Assembly (NCBI GenBank): GCA_905221605.1
Contig: CAJNDS010001082.1
Span: 1 to 35,979 of the forward strand
DNA: 35,979 nt
DNA from: Symbiodinium natans
Lineage: Eukaryota; Sar; Dinophyceae; Suessiales; Symbiodiniaceae
Reading direction: 5' to 3'
Shown one piece after another: positions 29,093 through 35,979 of this stretch. Every line of letters begins with the position of its first letter. Positions within the stretch are counted from its first letter, which is position 1. Below the pieces are notes generated by a model. The model ran no database searches, was not told the DNA's origin, and worked only from the letters and a program-made list of their open reading frames with translations. The translations under genes and the position numbers were made by a program.

Positions 29093-29520
29093 CCTTTAGG
29101 GTTTAGGATTCAGGGCCTTCAGGGTTTAGGATTCAGGACCTTTAGGGTTTAGGATTCAGGGGCTTTAGGGTTTAGGATTCAGGGCCTTTAGGGTTTAGGA
29201 TTCAGGGCCTTGAGGGTTTAGGATTTAGGGTTCAGGGCCTTTAGGGTTTAGGATTCAGGGCGTTTTGGGTTTAGGATTCAGGACCTTTAGGGTTTAGGAC
29301 TCAGGGCCTTTAGGGTTTAGGGTTCAGGGCCTTTAGGGTTTAGGATTCAGGGGCTTTAGGGTTTAGGATTCAGGGCCTTTAGGGTTTAGGATTCAGGGTC
29401 TTTAGGGTTTAGGATTTAGGATTTAGGGCCTTTAGGATTTAGGATTCAGGGCCTTTAGGGTTTAGGGTTCAGGGCCTAGGGTTTAGGATTCAAGGTCTTT
29501 AGGGTTTAGGATTCAGGGCC

Positions 29521-30355
29521 CGTTTCTGAGGCTCCCCCGGACAGTTTCTGAGCCTTTTTGTGCTCCTCCCGGACAGTTTCTGAGCCTTTGGTGGCTCCTC
29601 CCGAACAGTTTCTGAGCCTTTTTGGGGGCTCCTCCCGGACAGTCTCTGAGCCTTTTCGGGTTCCTCGGACCATTTCTGCGGCTTTTTGGGCTCCTCCCGG
29701 ACAGTTTCTGTGCTTTTTTGGGGTTTCTCCCGCATAGTGGACCGTTTCTGAGCCTTTTTGGGTTTCTCCCGGACTGTTTCTGAGCCTTTTTTGGGCTCCT
29801 TCCGGACAATTTCTGAGCCTTTTTGGGCTTCTCCGGACCATTTCTGAACCTTTTTGTGCTCCTCCCGGACAGTTTCTGAGCCTTTTTGGGCGACAGTTTC
29901 TGAGCCTTTTTGGGCTCCTCCCTGACAATTTCTGAGCTTTTTTTGGCTCCTCCCGGACAGTTTCTTGCTTCTTGAGCCTTTTTGGGTTCCTCCCGGACAG
30001 TTTCTGAACCTTTGTGGGCTTCTCCGGACCATTTCTGAACCTCTTTGTGCTCCTCCCGGACAGTTTCTGAGCCTTTTTGGGCTCCTCCCGGACAGTTTCT
30101 GAGCCTTTTTGGGCTCCTCCCGGACAGTTTCTGAGCCTTTTTGGGCTCCTCCCGGACAGTTTCTGAGCCTTTTTGGGCTCCTCCCGGACAATTTCTGAGC
30201 TTTTTTGGGCTCCTCCCGGACAGTTTCTTGCTTCTTGAGCCTATTTGGGCTCCTCCCGGACAGTTTCTCCTTTTTTTGAGGGTTTCGGACCGTTTCTGCC
30301 TCTTCCAAGCCATTTCTTTGAACTTCTCCATTTCTAAACCTTTGTGAGCTTCTCC
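29521..30355. repeat. 32-bp minisatellite
   Basis: The unit CTCCTCCCGGACAGTTTC plus TGAGCCTTTTTGGG recurs about 25 times with small indels; the most regular part is about 30045-30180. Because 32 is not a multiple of three and the unit has no stop on the minus strand, all three minus-strand frames stay open for 140-290 codons, each cycling through the same 32-residue repeat (KKAQKLSGRSPKRLRNCPGG and so on). These are not called as genes. Confidence 0.92.
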
Positions 30356-30533
30356 CAGACCATGTTTTTAGGTTGTCGCACATGCTTGGCGAACGATCTG
30401 CCCAACAACCATAGAAAAAACCCTAAACCCGTCAAGGTTGAGATTTGGGTGGGTGGGTTGGGAGAGAGCGTGAACCTAGGCGCACACCACAACACACGTC
30501 CCGCGTGGTGGTGTGCGCGGAACATGAGAAACC
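30356..30533. other. Spacer with 11-bp hairpin
   Basis: GCGCACACCAC (30480-30490) and GTGGTGTGCGC (30508-30518) form a perfect 11-bp stem with a 17-base loop, just before the telomere arrays. Confidence 0.6.
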
Positions 30534-30747
30534 CTAAACCCTAAACCCTAAACCCTAAACCCTAAACCCTAAACCCTAAACCCTAAACCCTAAACCCTAA
30601 ACCCTAGGGTTTAGGGTTTAGGGTTTAGGGTTTAGGGTTTAGGGTTTTAGGGTTTAGGGTTTAGGGGTTAGGGGTTTAGGGTTTAGGGTTTAGGGTTTAG
30701 GGTTTAGGGTTTAGGGTTTAGGGTTTAGGGTTTAGGGTTTAGGGTTC
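30534..30747. repeat. Back-to-back telomere arrays, module F
   Basis: About ten CCCTAAA units (30534-30605) join without spacer to about twenty TTTAGGG units (30605-30747) at CCCTAGGG. The G strands point outward from the junction, the reverse of an end-to-end telomere fusion. Confidence 0.95.
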
Positions 30748-30914
30748 AGCATCTCAAGTTCGAGCATTTACTAGGCCAGCAGTGTATCTAGACAACGGAA
30801 AAAACCCACCCGCCCAAAGAATCCCATAACATTAAGAAAATAGAAGGTTACTTATTTTCTCTTCGGATGCACCAATCACGCCGTAGTACCAAGCACTTAA
30901 CACAAGCCACACCC

Positions 30915-31115
30915 GGCCTTGAGGCCTTGAAACCCTAAACACCAGGCCTTGAGGCCCTGAAACCCTAAACACTAGGCCTTGAGACCCTGAAACCCTGAAA
31001 CCTAAATACTAGGCCGTGAGGCCGTGAACCCTAAACAGCAGGCCTTGAGGCCCTGAAACCCTAAACACCAGGCCGTGAGGCCTTGAAACCCCAACCATTA
31101 GGCCCGGAAATCCTA
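30915..31115 (+). repeat. 30-bp repeat AGGCCTTGAGGCC + CTGAAACCCTAAACACC
   Basis: About six copies with variants (AGGCCGTGAGG). The stretch 30748-30914 before it holds nothing recognised. Confidence 0.85.
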
Positions 31116-31125
31116 AACACCTTTG

Positions 31126-31920
31126 GACGAAACGACCTTGCCCAGTAAAAAATGACCTAGCCCAGTAAAAAAATGACCTAGCCCAGTAAAATATAACCTT
31201 GCCAGTAAAAAAATGACCTTCCCAGTTAAAAAATGACCTTGCCCAGTAAAAAATGACCTTGCCCAGTAAAAAAATGACCTTGTCCAGTAAAAAAATGACC
31301 TTGCCCAGTAAAAAAATGACCTTGCCCAGTAAAAAAATGACCTTGCCCAGTAAAAAAATGACCTTGCCCAATAAAAAAATGACCTTGCCCAGTAAAAAAA
31401 TGACCTTGCCCAGTAAAAAAATGACCTTGCCCAGTAATGACCTTGCCCAGTAAGAAAATGACCTTGCCCAGTAAAAAAATGACCTTGCCCAGTAAAAAAA
31501 TGACCTTGCCCAGTAAAAAATGACCTTGCCCAGTAAAACAAATGACCTTGCCCAGTAAAACAAATGACCTTGCCCAGTAATGACCTTGCCCAGTAAAAAA
31601 ATGACCTTGCCCAGTAAAAAAATGACCTTGCCCAGTAAAAAAATGACCTTGCCCAGTAAAAAGATGACCTTGCCCAGTAAAAAGATGACCTTGCCCAGTA
31701 AAAAGATGACCTTGCCCAGTAAAAAGATGACCTTGCCCAGTAACATTTTTACTGGGCAAGGTCATTTTTTTACTGGGCAAGGTCATTTTTTACTGGGCAA
31801 GGTCGTTTTTTTTGACGAAACGACCTTGCCCAGTAAAAAAATGACCTTGCCCAGTAAAAAAATGACCTTGCCCAGTAAAAAAATGACCTTGCCCAGTAAA
31901 AAAATGACCTTGCCCAGTAA
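31126..31920. repeat. 21-bp tandem array with internal inversion and hairpin
   Basis: About 30 copies of TGACCTTGCCCAGTAAAAAA(A) run to 31743, then three inverted copies (31744-31807), then five copies in the first orientation (31818-31920). At the turn, 22 bases (31786-31807) are complementary to 31818-31839 with a 10-base loop. Both forward blocks begin with the word GACGAAACGACC. The 21-bp unit keeps phase, so frames on both strands read MTLPSKK or VIFLLGK repeats; they are not genes. Confidence 0.93.
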
Positions 31921-31953
31921 CTCCTTAACATTTAAACTATATATGAAAGAGAG

Positions 31954-32177
31954 GTTTAGGGTTTAGGGTTTTTAGGGTTTACGGTTTAGGGTTTAGGGTT
32001 TAGGGTTTAGGTTTAGGTTTAGGGTTTAGGGGGTTTAGGTTTAGGGTTTAGGGTTTAAGGGTTTAGGGTTTAGGTTTAGGGTTTAGGGTTTTGGGTTTTG
32101 GGTGTGGGGTTTGGGGGTTTGGGTTTAGGGGTTTAGGGTTTTAGGGTTTAGGGTTTAGGGTTTAGGGTTTAGGGTTT
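31954..32177 (+). repeat. Imperfect TTTAGGG array
   Basis: TTTAGGG with many TTTAGG, TTTAGGGG and TTTTGGG variants. Confidence 0.9.
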
Positions 32178-34110
32178 AAAAGGAGTAGGAAACCAATAAA
32201 AACTCGAGGTTTTCGCAGACTTGATGCTTGTTGGTGTGTACCGAGTTTAAACGGAGTAGAAAACCAATAAAACCCAGATTTTTGGGTTTAGGGTTTAGGT
32301 TTAAGGGGTTCTTAAGGTTTAGGGGTCAAGAGGGAAGATGGTTTCAGGGTTAAGGGTTTAGGGTTTAGCGGGGGGGGGGGGGGGTGCAGCTGAGGAAGAT
32401 GATAACATGACCACGATCGCGAGCCTGGTGCCCCAGAGGGTTTAGGGTTTTGAGTTCAGGAGAGGTGCTTGTGGCAAGGTTTTTGTCTTGGCTCAGGGTT
32501 TCGGGCTTAAGGTTTAGGTTTAGGGTTTCGGGTTTAGGGTTTAGGGTTTAGGGTTTAGGGTTTAGGGTTTAGGGTTTCAGGGTTTCAGGGTTTAGGGTTT
32601 AGGGATTAGGGTTTAGGGTTTAGGGTTTAGGGTTTCAGTGTTTAGTGTCTAGCAACAAACAAACACCTTACAATTAAGTAAACAAGGCATTTTGGGGTTA
32701 GGGTTTAGGGTTGGGGTTTGGGGGTTAGGGTTTAGGGTTTAGGGTTTAGGGTTTAGGGTTTGGGGTTTAGGGTTTAGGGTTTAGGGTTTAGGGTTTAGGG
32801 TTTAGGGTTTAGGGTTTAGGGTTTAGGGTTTAGGGTTTAAAAGGAGTAGGAAACCAATAAAAACTCGAGATTTTTGTAGACTTGATGCTTGTTGGTGTGT
32901 ACCGGGTTTAAGAGTAGGATAAAAACTCGAGGATTTTTGCAGACTTGATGCTTGTTGGTGTGTACCGAGGTTTAAAAGGAGTAGGAAACCAATAAAAACT
33001 CGAGATTTTTGCAGACTTGATGCTTGTTGGTGTGTACCGGGTTTAAAAGGAGTAGGAAACCAATAAAAACTCGAGATTTTTGCAGACTTGATGCTTGTTG
33101 GTGTGTACCGGGTTTACAAGGAGTAGGAAACCAATAAAAACTCGAGATTTTTGCAGACTTGATGCTTGTTGGTGTGTACCGGGTTTAAAAGGAGTAGAAA
33201 ACCAATAAAACCCAGATTTTTGGGTTTAGGGTTTAGGTTTAAGGGGTTCTTAAGGTTTAGGGGTCAAGAGGGAAGATGGTTTCAGGGTTAAGAGGTTTAG
33301 GGTTTAGCGGGGGGAAGGGGGGGGTGCAGCTGAGGAAGATGACAACATGACCACGATCGAGAGCCTGGTGCCCCAGAGGGTTTAGGGTTTTGAGTTCAGG
33401 AGAGGTGCTTCTGGCAAGGTTTTTGTCTTGGCTCAGGGTTTCGGGCTTAAGGTTTAGGTTTAGGGTTTCGGGTTTAGGGTTTAGGGTTTAGGGTTTAGGG
33501 TTTAGGGTTTAGGGTTTAGGGATTAGGGTTTAGGGTTTCAGGGTTTAGGGTTTAGGGATTAGGGTTTAGGGTTTAGGGTTTAGGGTTTAGGTTTTAGGGT
33601 TTCAGTGTTTAGTGTCTAGCAACAAACAAACACCTTACAATTAAGTAAACAAGGCATTTTGGGGTTAGGGTTGGGGTTTGGGGGTTAGGGTTTAGGGTTT
33701 AGGGTTTAGGGTTTGGGGTTTAGGGTTTAGGGTTTAGGGTTTAGGGTTTAGGGTTTAGGGTTTAGGGTTTAGGGTTTAGGGTTTAGGGTTTAGGGTTTAG
33801 GGTTTAGGGTTTAGGGTTTAGGGTTTAGAAGGAGTAGGAAACCAATAAAAACTCGAGATTTTTGCAGACTTGATGCTTGTTGGTGTGTACCGGGTTTAAA
33901 AGGAGTAGGAAACCAATAAAAACTCGAGGTTTTCGCAGACTTGATGCTTGTTGGTGTGTACCGGGTTTAAAAGGAGTAGAAAACCAATAAAACCCAGATT
34001 TTTGGGTTTAGGGTTTAGGTTTAAGGGGTTCTTAAGGTTTAGGGGTCAAGAGGGAAGATGGTTTCAGGGTTAAGAGGTTTAGGGTTTAGCGGGGGGGGGG
34101 GGGTGTGCAG
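32178..34110 (+). repeat. Higher-order repeat: 71-bp units, telomere arrays and a unique module
   Basis: A 71-bp unit (AAAAGGAGTAGGAAACCAAT, AAAAACTCGAG, GCAGACTTGATGC, TTGGTGTGTACCGGG) occurs once at about 32178, in a run from 32838 to 33187 and twice at 33828-33968. After each run comes a module with AACCCAGATTTTTGGG, GGTTCTTAAGG, GGTCAAGAGGGAAGATGG (starting about 32251, 33193, 33975). In the first two it continues with GCAGCTGAGGAAGATGA, CATGACCACGATCG and, after TTTAGGG arrays, GTCTAGCAACAAACAAACACC. The period of the full unit is about 942-968 bp. The third copy is cut at GTGCAGCT, where the 34114 element begins. Confidence 0.88.
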
Positions 34111-34113
34111 CTT

Positions 34114-34216
34114 AAATAGGGTCTATTTGGAAGCTGAGACTCGTGTTTTAAAGAGGAAATCAGGCCCCAAAACGTATACTTATTTACAAGAGGCAACTTC
34201 CAAATAGACCCGATTT
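34114..34216 (+). mobile_element. 103-bp TIR element, copy 1
   Basis: Ends AAATAGGGTCTATTTGG (34114-34130) and CCAAATAGACCCGATTT (34200-34216), inverted with one mismatch. Interior has CAGGCCCCAAAACGTATACT. Non-coding, MITE-like. Confidence 0.65.
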
Positions 34217-34235
34217 AGGTTCTGTAGGGTTGCCA

Positions 34236-34795
34236 AGACAGAATTTAATTCAATTAATTCAATTAATTCATTTATTTACACTTGGGGAGGTTGAATTAAT
34301 TGAATTAATTGAATAAATTCAATTAATTCACCCCCCCCTTTTGGAATTAATTGAATTAAATGAATTAATGGAATTAATTGAATTAATGGAATTAATTGAA
34401 TTAATTCAATTAATTCAATTAATTCCAAATGAGGGGTGAATTAATTGAATTAATTCAATTAATTCAGTTAATTCAATTAATTCAATTAATTCAATTAATT
34501 CAATTAATTCAATTAATTCCAAATGGGGGGGTGGGGGGCTCGGGGCTGGGGGCGGGGGGGGGGCACCATTTGGAAATAATTGAATTAATTGAATTAATTC
34601 ACCCCCCCCCCCTTTTGGAATTAATTGAATTAAATGAATTAATGGAATTAATTGAATTAATGGAATTAATTGAATTAATTCAATTAATTCAATTAATTCC
34701 AAATGGGGGGTGAATTAATTGAATTAATTCAATTAATTCAATTAATTCAATTAATTCAATTAATTCAATTAATTCCAAATGGGGGGGGGCACCAT
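34236..34795. repeat. 9-bp GAATTAATT arrays that switch strand
   Basis: The 9-bp unit AATTAATTG runs until the palindrome GAATTAATTC, after which its complement AATTAATTC continues. Blocks are bounded by CCCCTTTTGGAATT and AATTCCAAATGGGG, so each block of about 110 bp is a long imperfect hairpin. Frames reading LIQLIQ and ELIELI on both strands come from the 9-bp phase and are not genes. Confidence 0.92.
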
Positions 34796-35090
34796 TCCGG
34801 GCTCGTAAATTAGTATTGCGGGGAGGCCCGGGCTCGTGATTTAGTATTGGGGGGAGGCCCGGGCTCGTGATTTAGTATTGGGGGGAGGCCCGGCCTCGTA
34901 ATTTGGAGGCCGGGCTCGTGATTTAGCCCGGGCTCGTGATTTAGTATTGGGGGGAGGCCCGGGCTCGTGATTTAGTATTGCGGGAAGGCCCGGGCTCGTA
35001 ATTTAGTATTGGGGGGAGGCCCGGGCTCGTGATTTAGTATTGGGGGGAGGCCCGGGCTCGTGGTTTAGTATTGGGGGGAGGAGGATTCCC
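34796..35090 (+). repeat. 31-bp repeat GGCCCGGGCTCGTGATTTAG + TATTGGGGGGA
   Basis: About nine copies, two of them shortened (34903-34935). GC-rich, sharply different from the AT arrays on both sides. Confidence 0.9.
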
Positions 35091-35099
35091 CAGCCCCCA

Positions 35100-35280
35100 C
35101 CCCCCATTTGGAAATAAATGAATTAATTGAATTAATTGAAAAAATTGAATTAATTCAATTAATTCAATTAATTCATTTATTTCCAAAGGGGAGGTGGAAT
35201 TAATTGAATTAATTGAATTAATTCAATTATTTCAATTAATTCAATTAATTCAATTAATTCATTTATTTCCAAATGGGGGG
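35100..35280. repeat. GAATTAATT array
   Basis: Same 9-bp repeat and strand switch as at 34236-34795, bounded by CATTTGGAAATAAATG and CATTTATTTCCAAATGGG. Confidence 0.9.
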
Positions 35281-35298
35281 TCGAACGCGATGAGAAAT

Positions 35299-35366
35299 GC
35301 GCGGCTCGATTTGGCCAAATTTTGCCGGGCAGCCTCCGGGCAAAATTTGGCCAAATCGAGCCGCGC
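35299..35366. repeat. Long hairpin 1 (28-bp perfect stem, 12-nt loop)
   Basis: Arm GCGCGGCTCGATTTGGCCAA ending TTTTGCC (35299-35326) pairs perfectly with 35339-35366. Loop GGGCAGCCTCCG (35327-35338). Preceded by GCGATGAGAAAT. Confidence 0.95.
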
Positions 35367-35400
35367 CTTTCTGAAGGCCCGAAATTTTTAAACTATCGCG

Positions 35401-35458
35401 GCTCGATTTGGCCAAATTTTGCCGGGCAGCTTCCGGGCAAAATTTGGCCAAATCGGGC
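35401..35458. repeat. Long hairpin 2 (23-bp stem, one mismatch)
   Basis: Arms 35401-35423 and 35436-35458; loop GGGCAGCTTCCG, same orientation as hairpin 1 with one change. Confidence 0.93.
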
Positions 35459-35482
35459 TGCTCTTCGTATGCGATGAGAAAT

Positions 35483-35550
35483 GCGTGGCTCGATTTGGCC
35501 AAATTTTGCCCGGAGGCTGCCCGGCAAAATTTGGCCAAATCGAGCCGCGC
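35483..35550. repeat. Long hairpin 3 with inverted loop
   Basis: Arms 35483-35510 and 35523-35550, one mismatch. Loop CGGAGGCTGCCC is the exact reverse complement of the loop of hairpin 1, while the flank GCGATGAGAAATGCG keeps its orientation. Confidence 0.93.
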
Positions 35551-35601
35551 CTATTCATTTATTTCCAAATGGAGGGGGGGCCTCGCCCCCGTGTGCAGCT
35601 T

Positions 35602-35704
35602 AAATAGGGTCTATTTGGAAGCTGGGAATCGTATTTACAAGAGGAAAACAGGCCCCAAAACGTATACTTATTGACAAGAGGTATGTTCCAAATAGACCCT
35701 ATTT
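35602..35704 (+). mobile_element. 103-bp TIR element, copy 2
   Basis: Perfect 17-bp TIRs AAATAGGGTCTATTTGG (35602-35618) and CCAAATAGACCCTATTT (35688-35704). Same length as copy 1, 1488 bp away, and shared flanks (GTGTGCAGCTT before, CTGTAGGGTTGC and AGACAGAATTTAATTCA after), so a larger block was duplicated. Confidence 0.75.
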
Positions 35705-35729
35705 TAGGTCCTGTAGGGTTGCACAGACA

Positions 35730-35979
35730 GAATTTAATTCATTAAATTCTTTAATTTCCACTTTCCCCCTGGAATTTAATGAATTTAATCAATTAATTCA
35801 ATTAATTCATTTATTTCCAAAGGGGGGGGGGGGGGTTGGAATTAATTGAATTAGTTGAATTAATTGAATTAATTGAATTAATTGAATTAATTGAACCCCC
35901 CCTTTGGAAATAAACGAATTAATTGAATTAATTGAATTAATTGAATTAATTGAATTAATTTAATTAATTGGAATTAATT
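35730..35979. repeat. GAATTAATT arrays to the window end
   Basis: More of the 9-bp repeat, with poly-G (about 35822-35835) and CCCCCCCTTTGGAAATAAA boundaries. The array runs off the end of the window. Confidence 0.92.

Larger units (their letters stand above)
26150..29520 (+). repeat. Degenerate 23-bp telomere-like satellite
   Basis: The unit is TTCAGGGCC plus TTTAGGGTTTAGGA, i.e. telomere-like words joined by TTCAGGGCC, with variants TTGAGGG and TTTAGGATT. The array fills both sides of the LTR element at 26541-28052 and contains three copies of a separate 90-bp module. All words are in the G-strand orientation. Confidence 0.9.

Noticed and set aside
29499-30383. 294-codon minus-strand ORF with 32-residue repeats
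   Set aside because: Entirely tandem 32-bp repeat and equally open in the other two frames, so no frame is favoured.
30534-30747. Ancient telomere-to-telomere chromosome fusion
   Set aside because: The strand order is opposite to that left by fusion.
29521-31920. CRISPR array
   Set aside because: Repeats are contiguous and lack unique spacers of regular length; the context is eukaryotic.
31009-31966. ORFs reading VIFLLGK or MTLPSKK repeats
   Set aside because: Direct consequence of the in-phase 21-bp array; both strands are equally open.

Overview
The window looks like nuclear DNA of a microalga, most likely a dinoflagellate. Three things point there. Interstitial arrays of the Arabidopsis-type telomere repeat TTTAGGG occur throughout. 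At 19.2-20.9 kb lies a 5'-truncated, frameshifted LINE of a type I know from algal and dinoflagellate genomes. At 18648-18664 a 17-base stretch matches the 3' end of the dinoflagellate spliced leader at 15 of 17 positions, 76 bases upstream of a decayed reading frame. No complete housekeeping gene, rRNA or tRNA gene was recognised. The organism call is inference; a chromerid or another alga with TTTAGGG telomeres is not excluded.

Layout. 0-3.4 kb: telomere-like blocks and unassigned sequence. 3.5-5.8 kb: a MITE-like relic, TA-rich low complexity and an AT-rich degenerate repeat. 5.9-7.1 kb: a 1.2-kb imperfect palindrome. 7.1-16 kb: GC-rich sequence studded with short modules of (CCCTAAA)n, a core of about 100-135 bp, then (TTTAGGG)n, plus a family of small foldback elements with termini TACTTGGAGGTTCAT. 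16.1-16.7 kb: 8-bp and CA repeats. 16.7-19.2 kb: several exon-like open frames (one membrane-anchor exon recalls the N-terminus of prohibitin) and a probable decayed retrogene. 19.2-20.9 kb: the LINE. 21.3-25.2 kb: exon-like frames, including one with a clear signal peptide. 25.2-25.9 kb: about 585 bp of (CA)n running into telomere repeats, then a 170-bp GC-rich segment with many complementary stems. 26.15-29.5 kb: a degenerate 23-bp telomere-like satellite carrying a complete, apparently very young, small LTR retrotransposon at 26541-28052. 29.5-36 kb: successive minisatellites (32, 30, 21, 71, 9 and 31 bp units), hairpin arrays and TIR elements.

Most long open frames here are artefacts of tandem repeats without stops (6-7 kb, 16.1-16.7 kb, 25.2-25.9 kb, 29.5-30.4 kb, 31.1-31.9 kb, 34.2-35.5 kb) and are not called as genes. 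The strongest observations are the LTR element with identical 296-bp LTRs, a 5-bp target duplication, a purine tract and one 338-codon ORF starting inside the LTR; the trio of hairpins at 35.3-35.55 kb in which the 12-nt loop is inverted in one copy; the repeated telomere-capped modules; and the spliced-leader relic in front of a decayed coding sequence. Coordinates come from manual reading and could be off by a base or two outside the main features.
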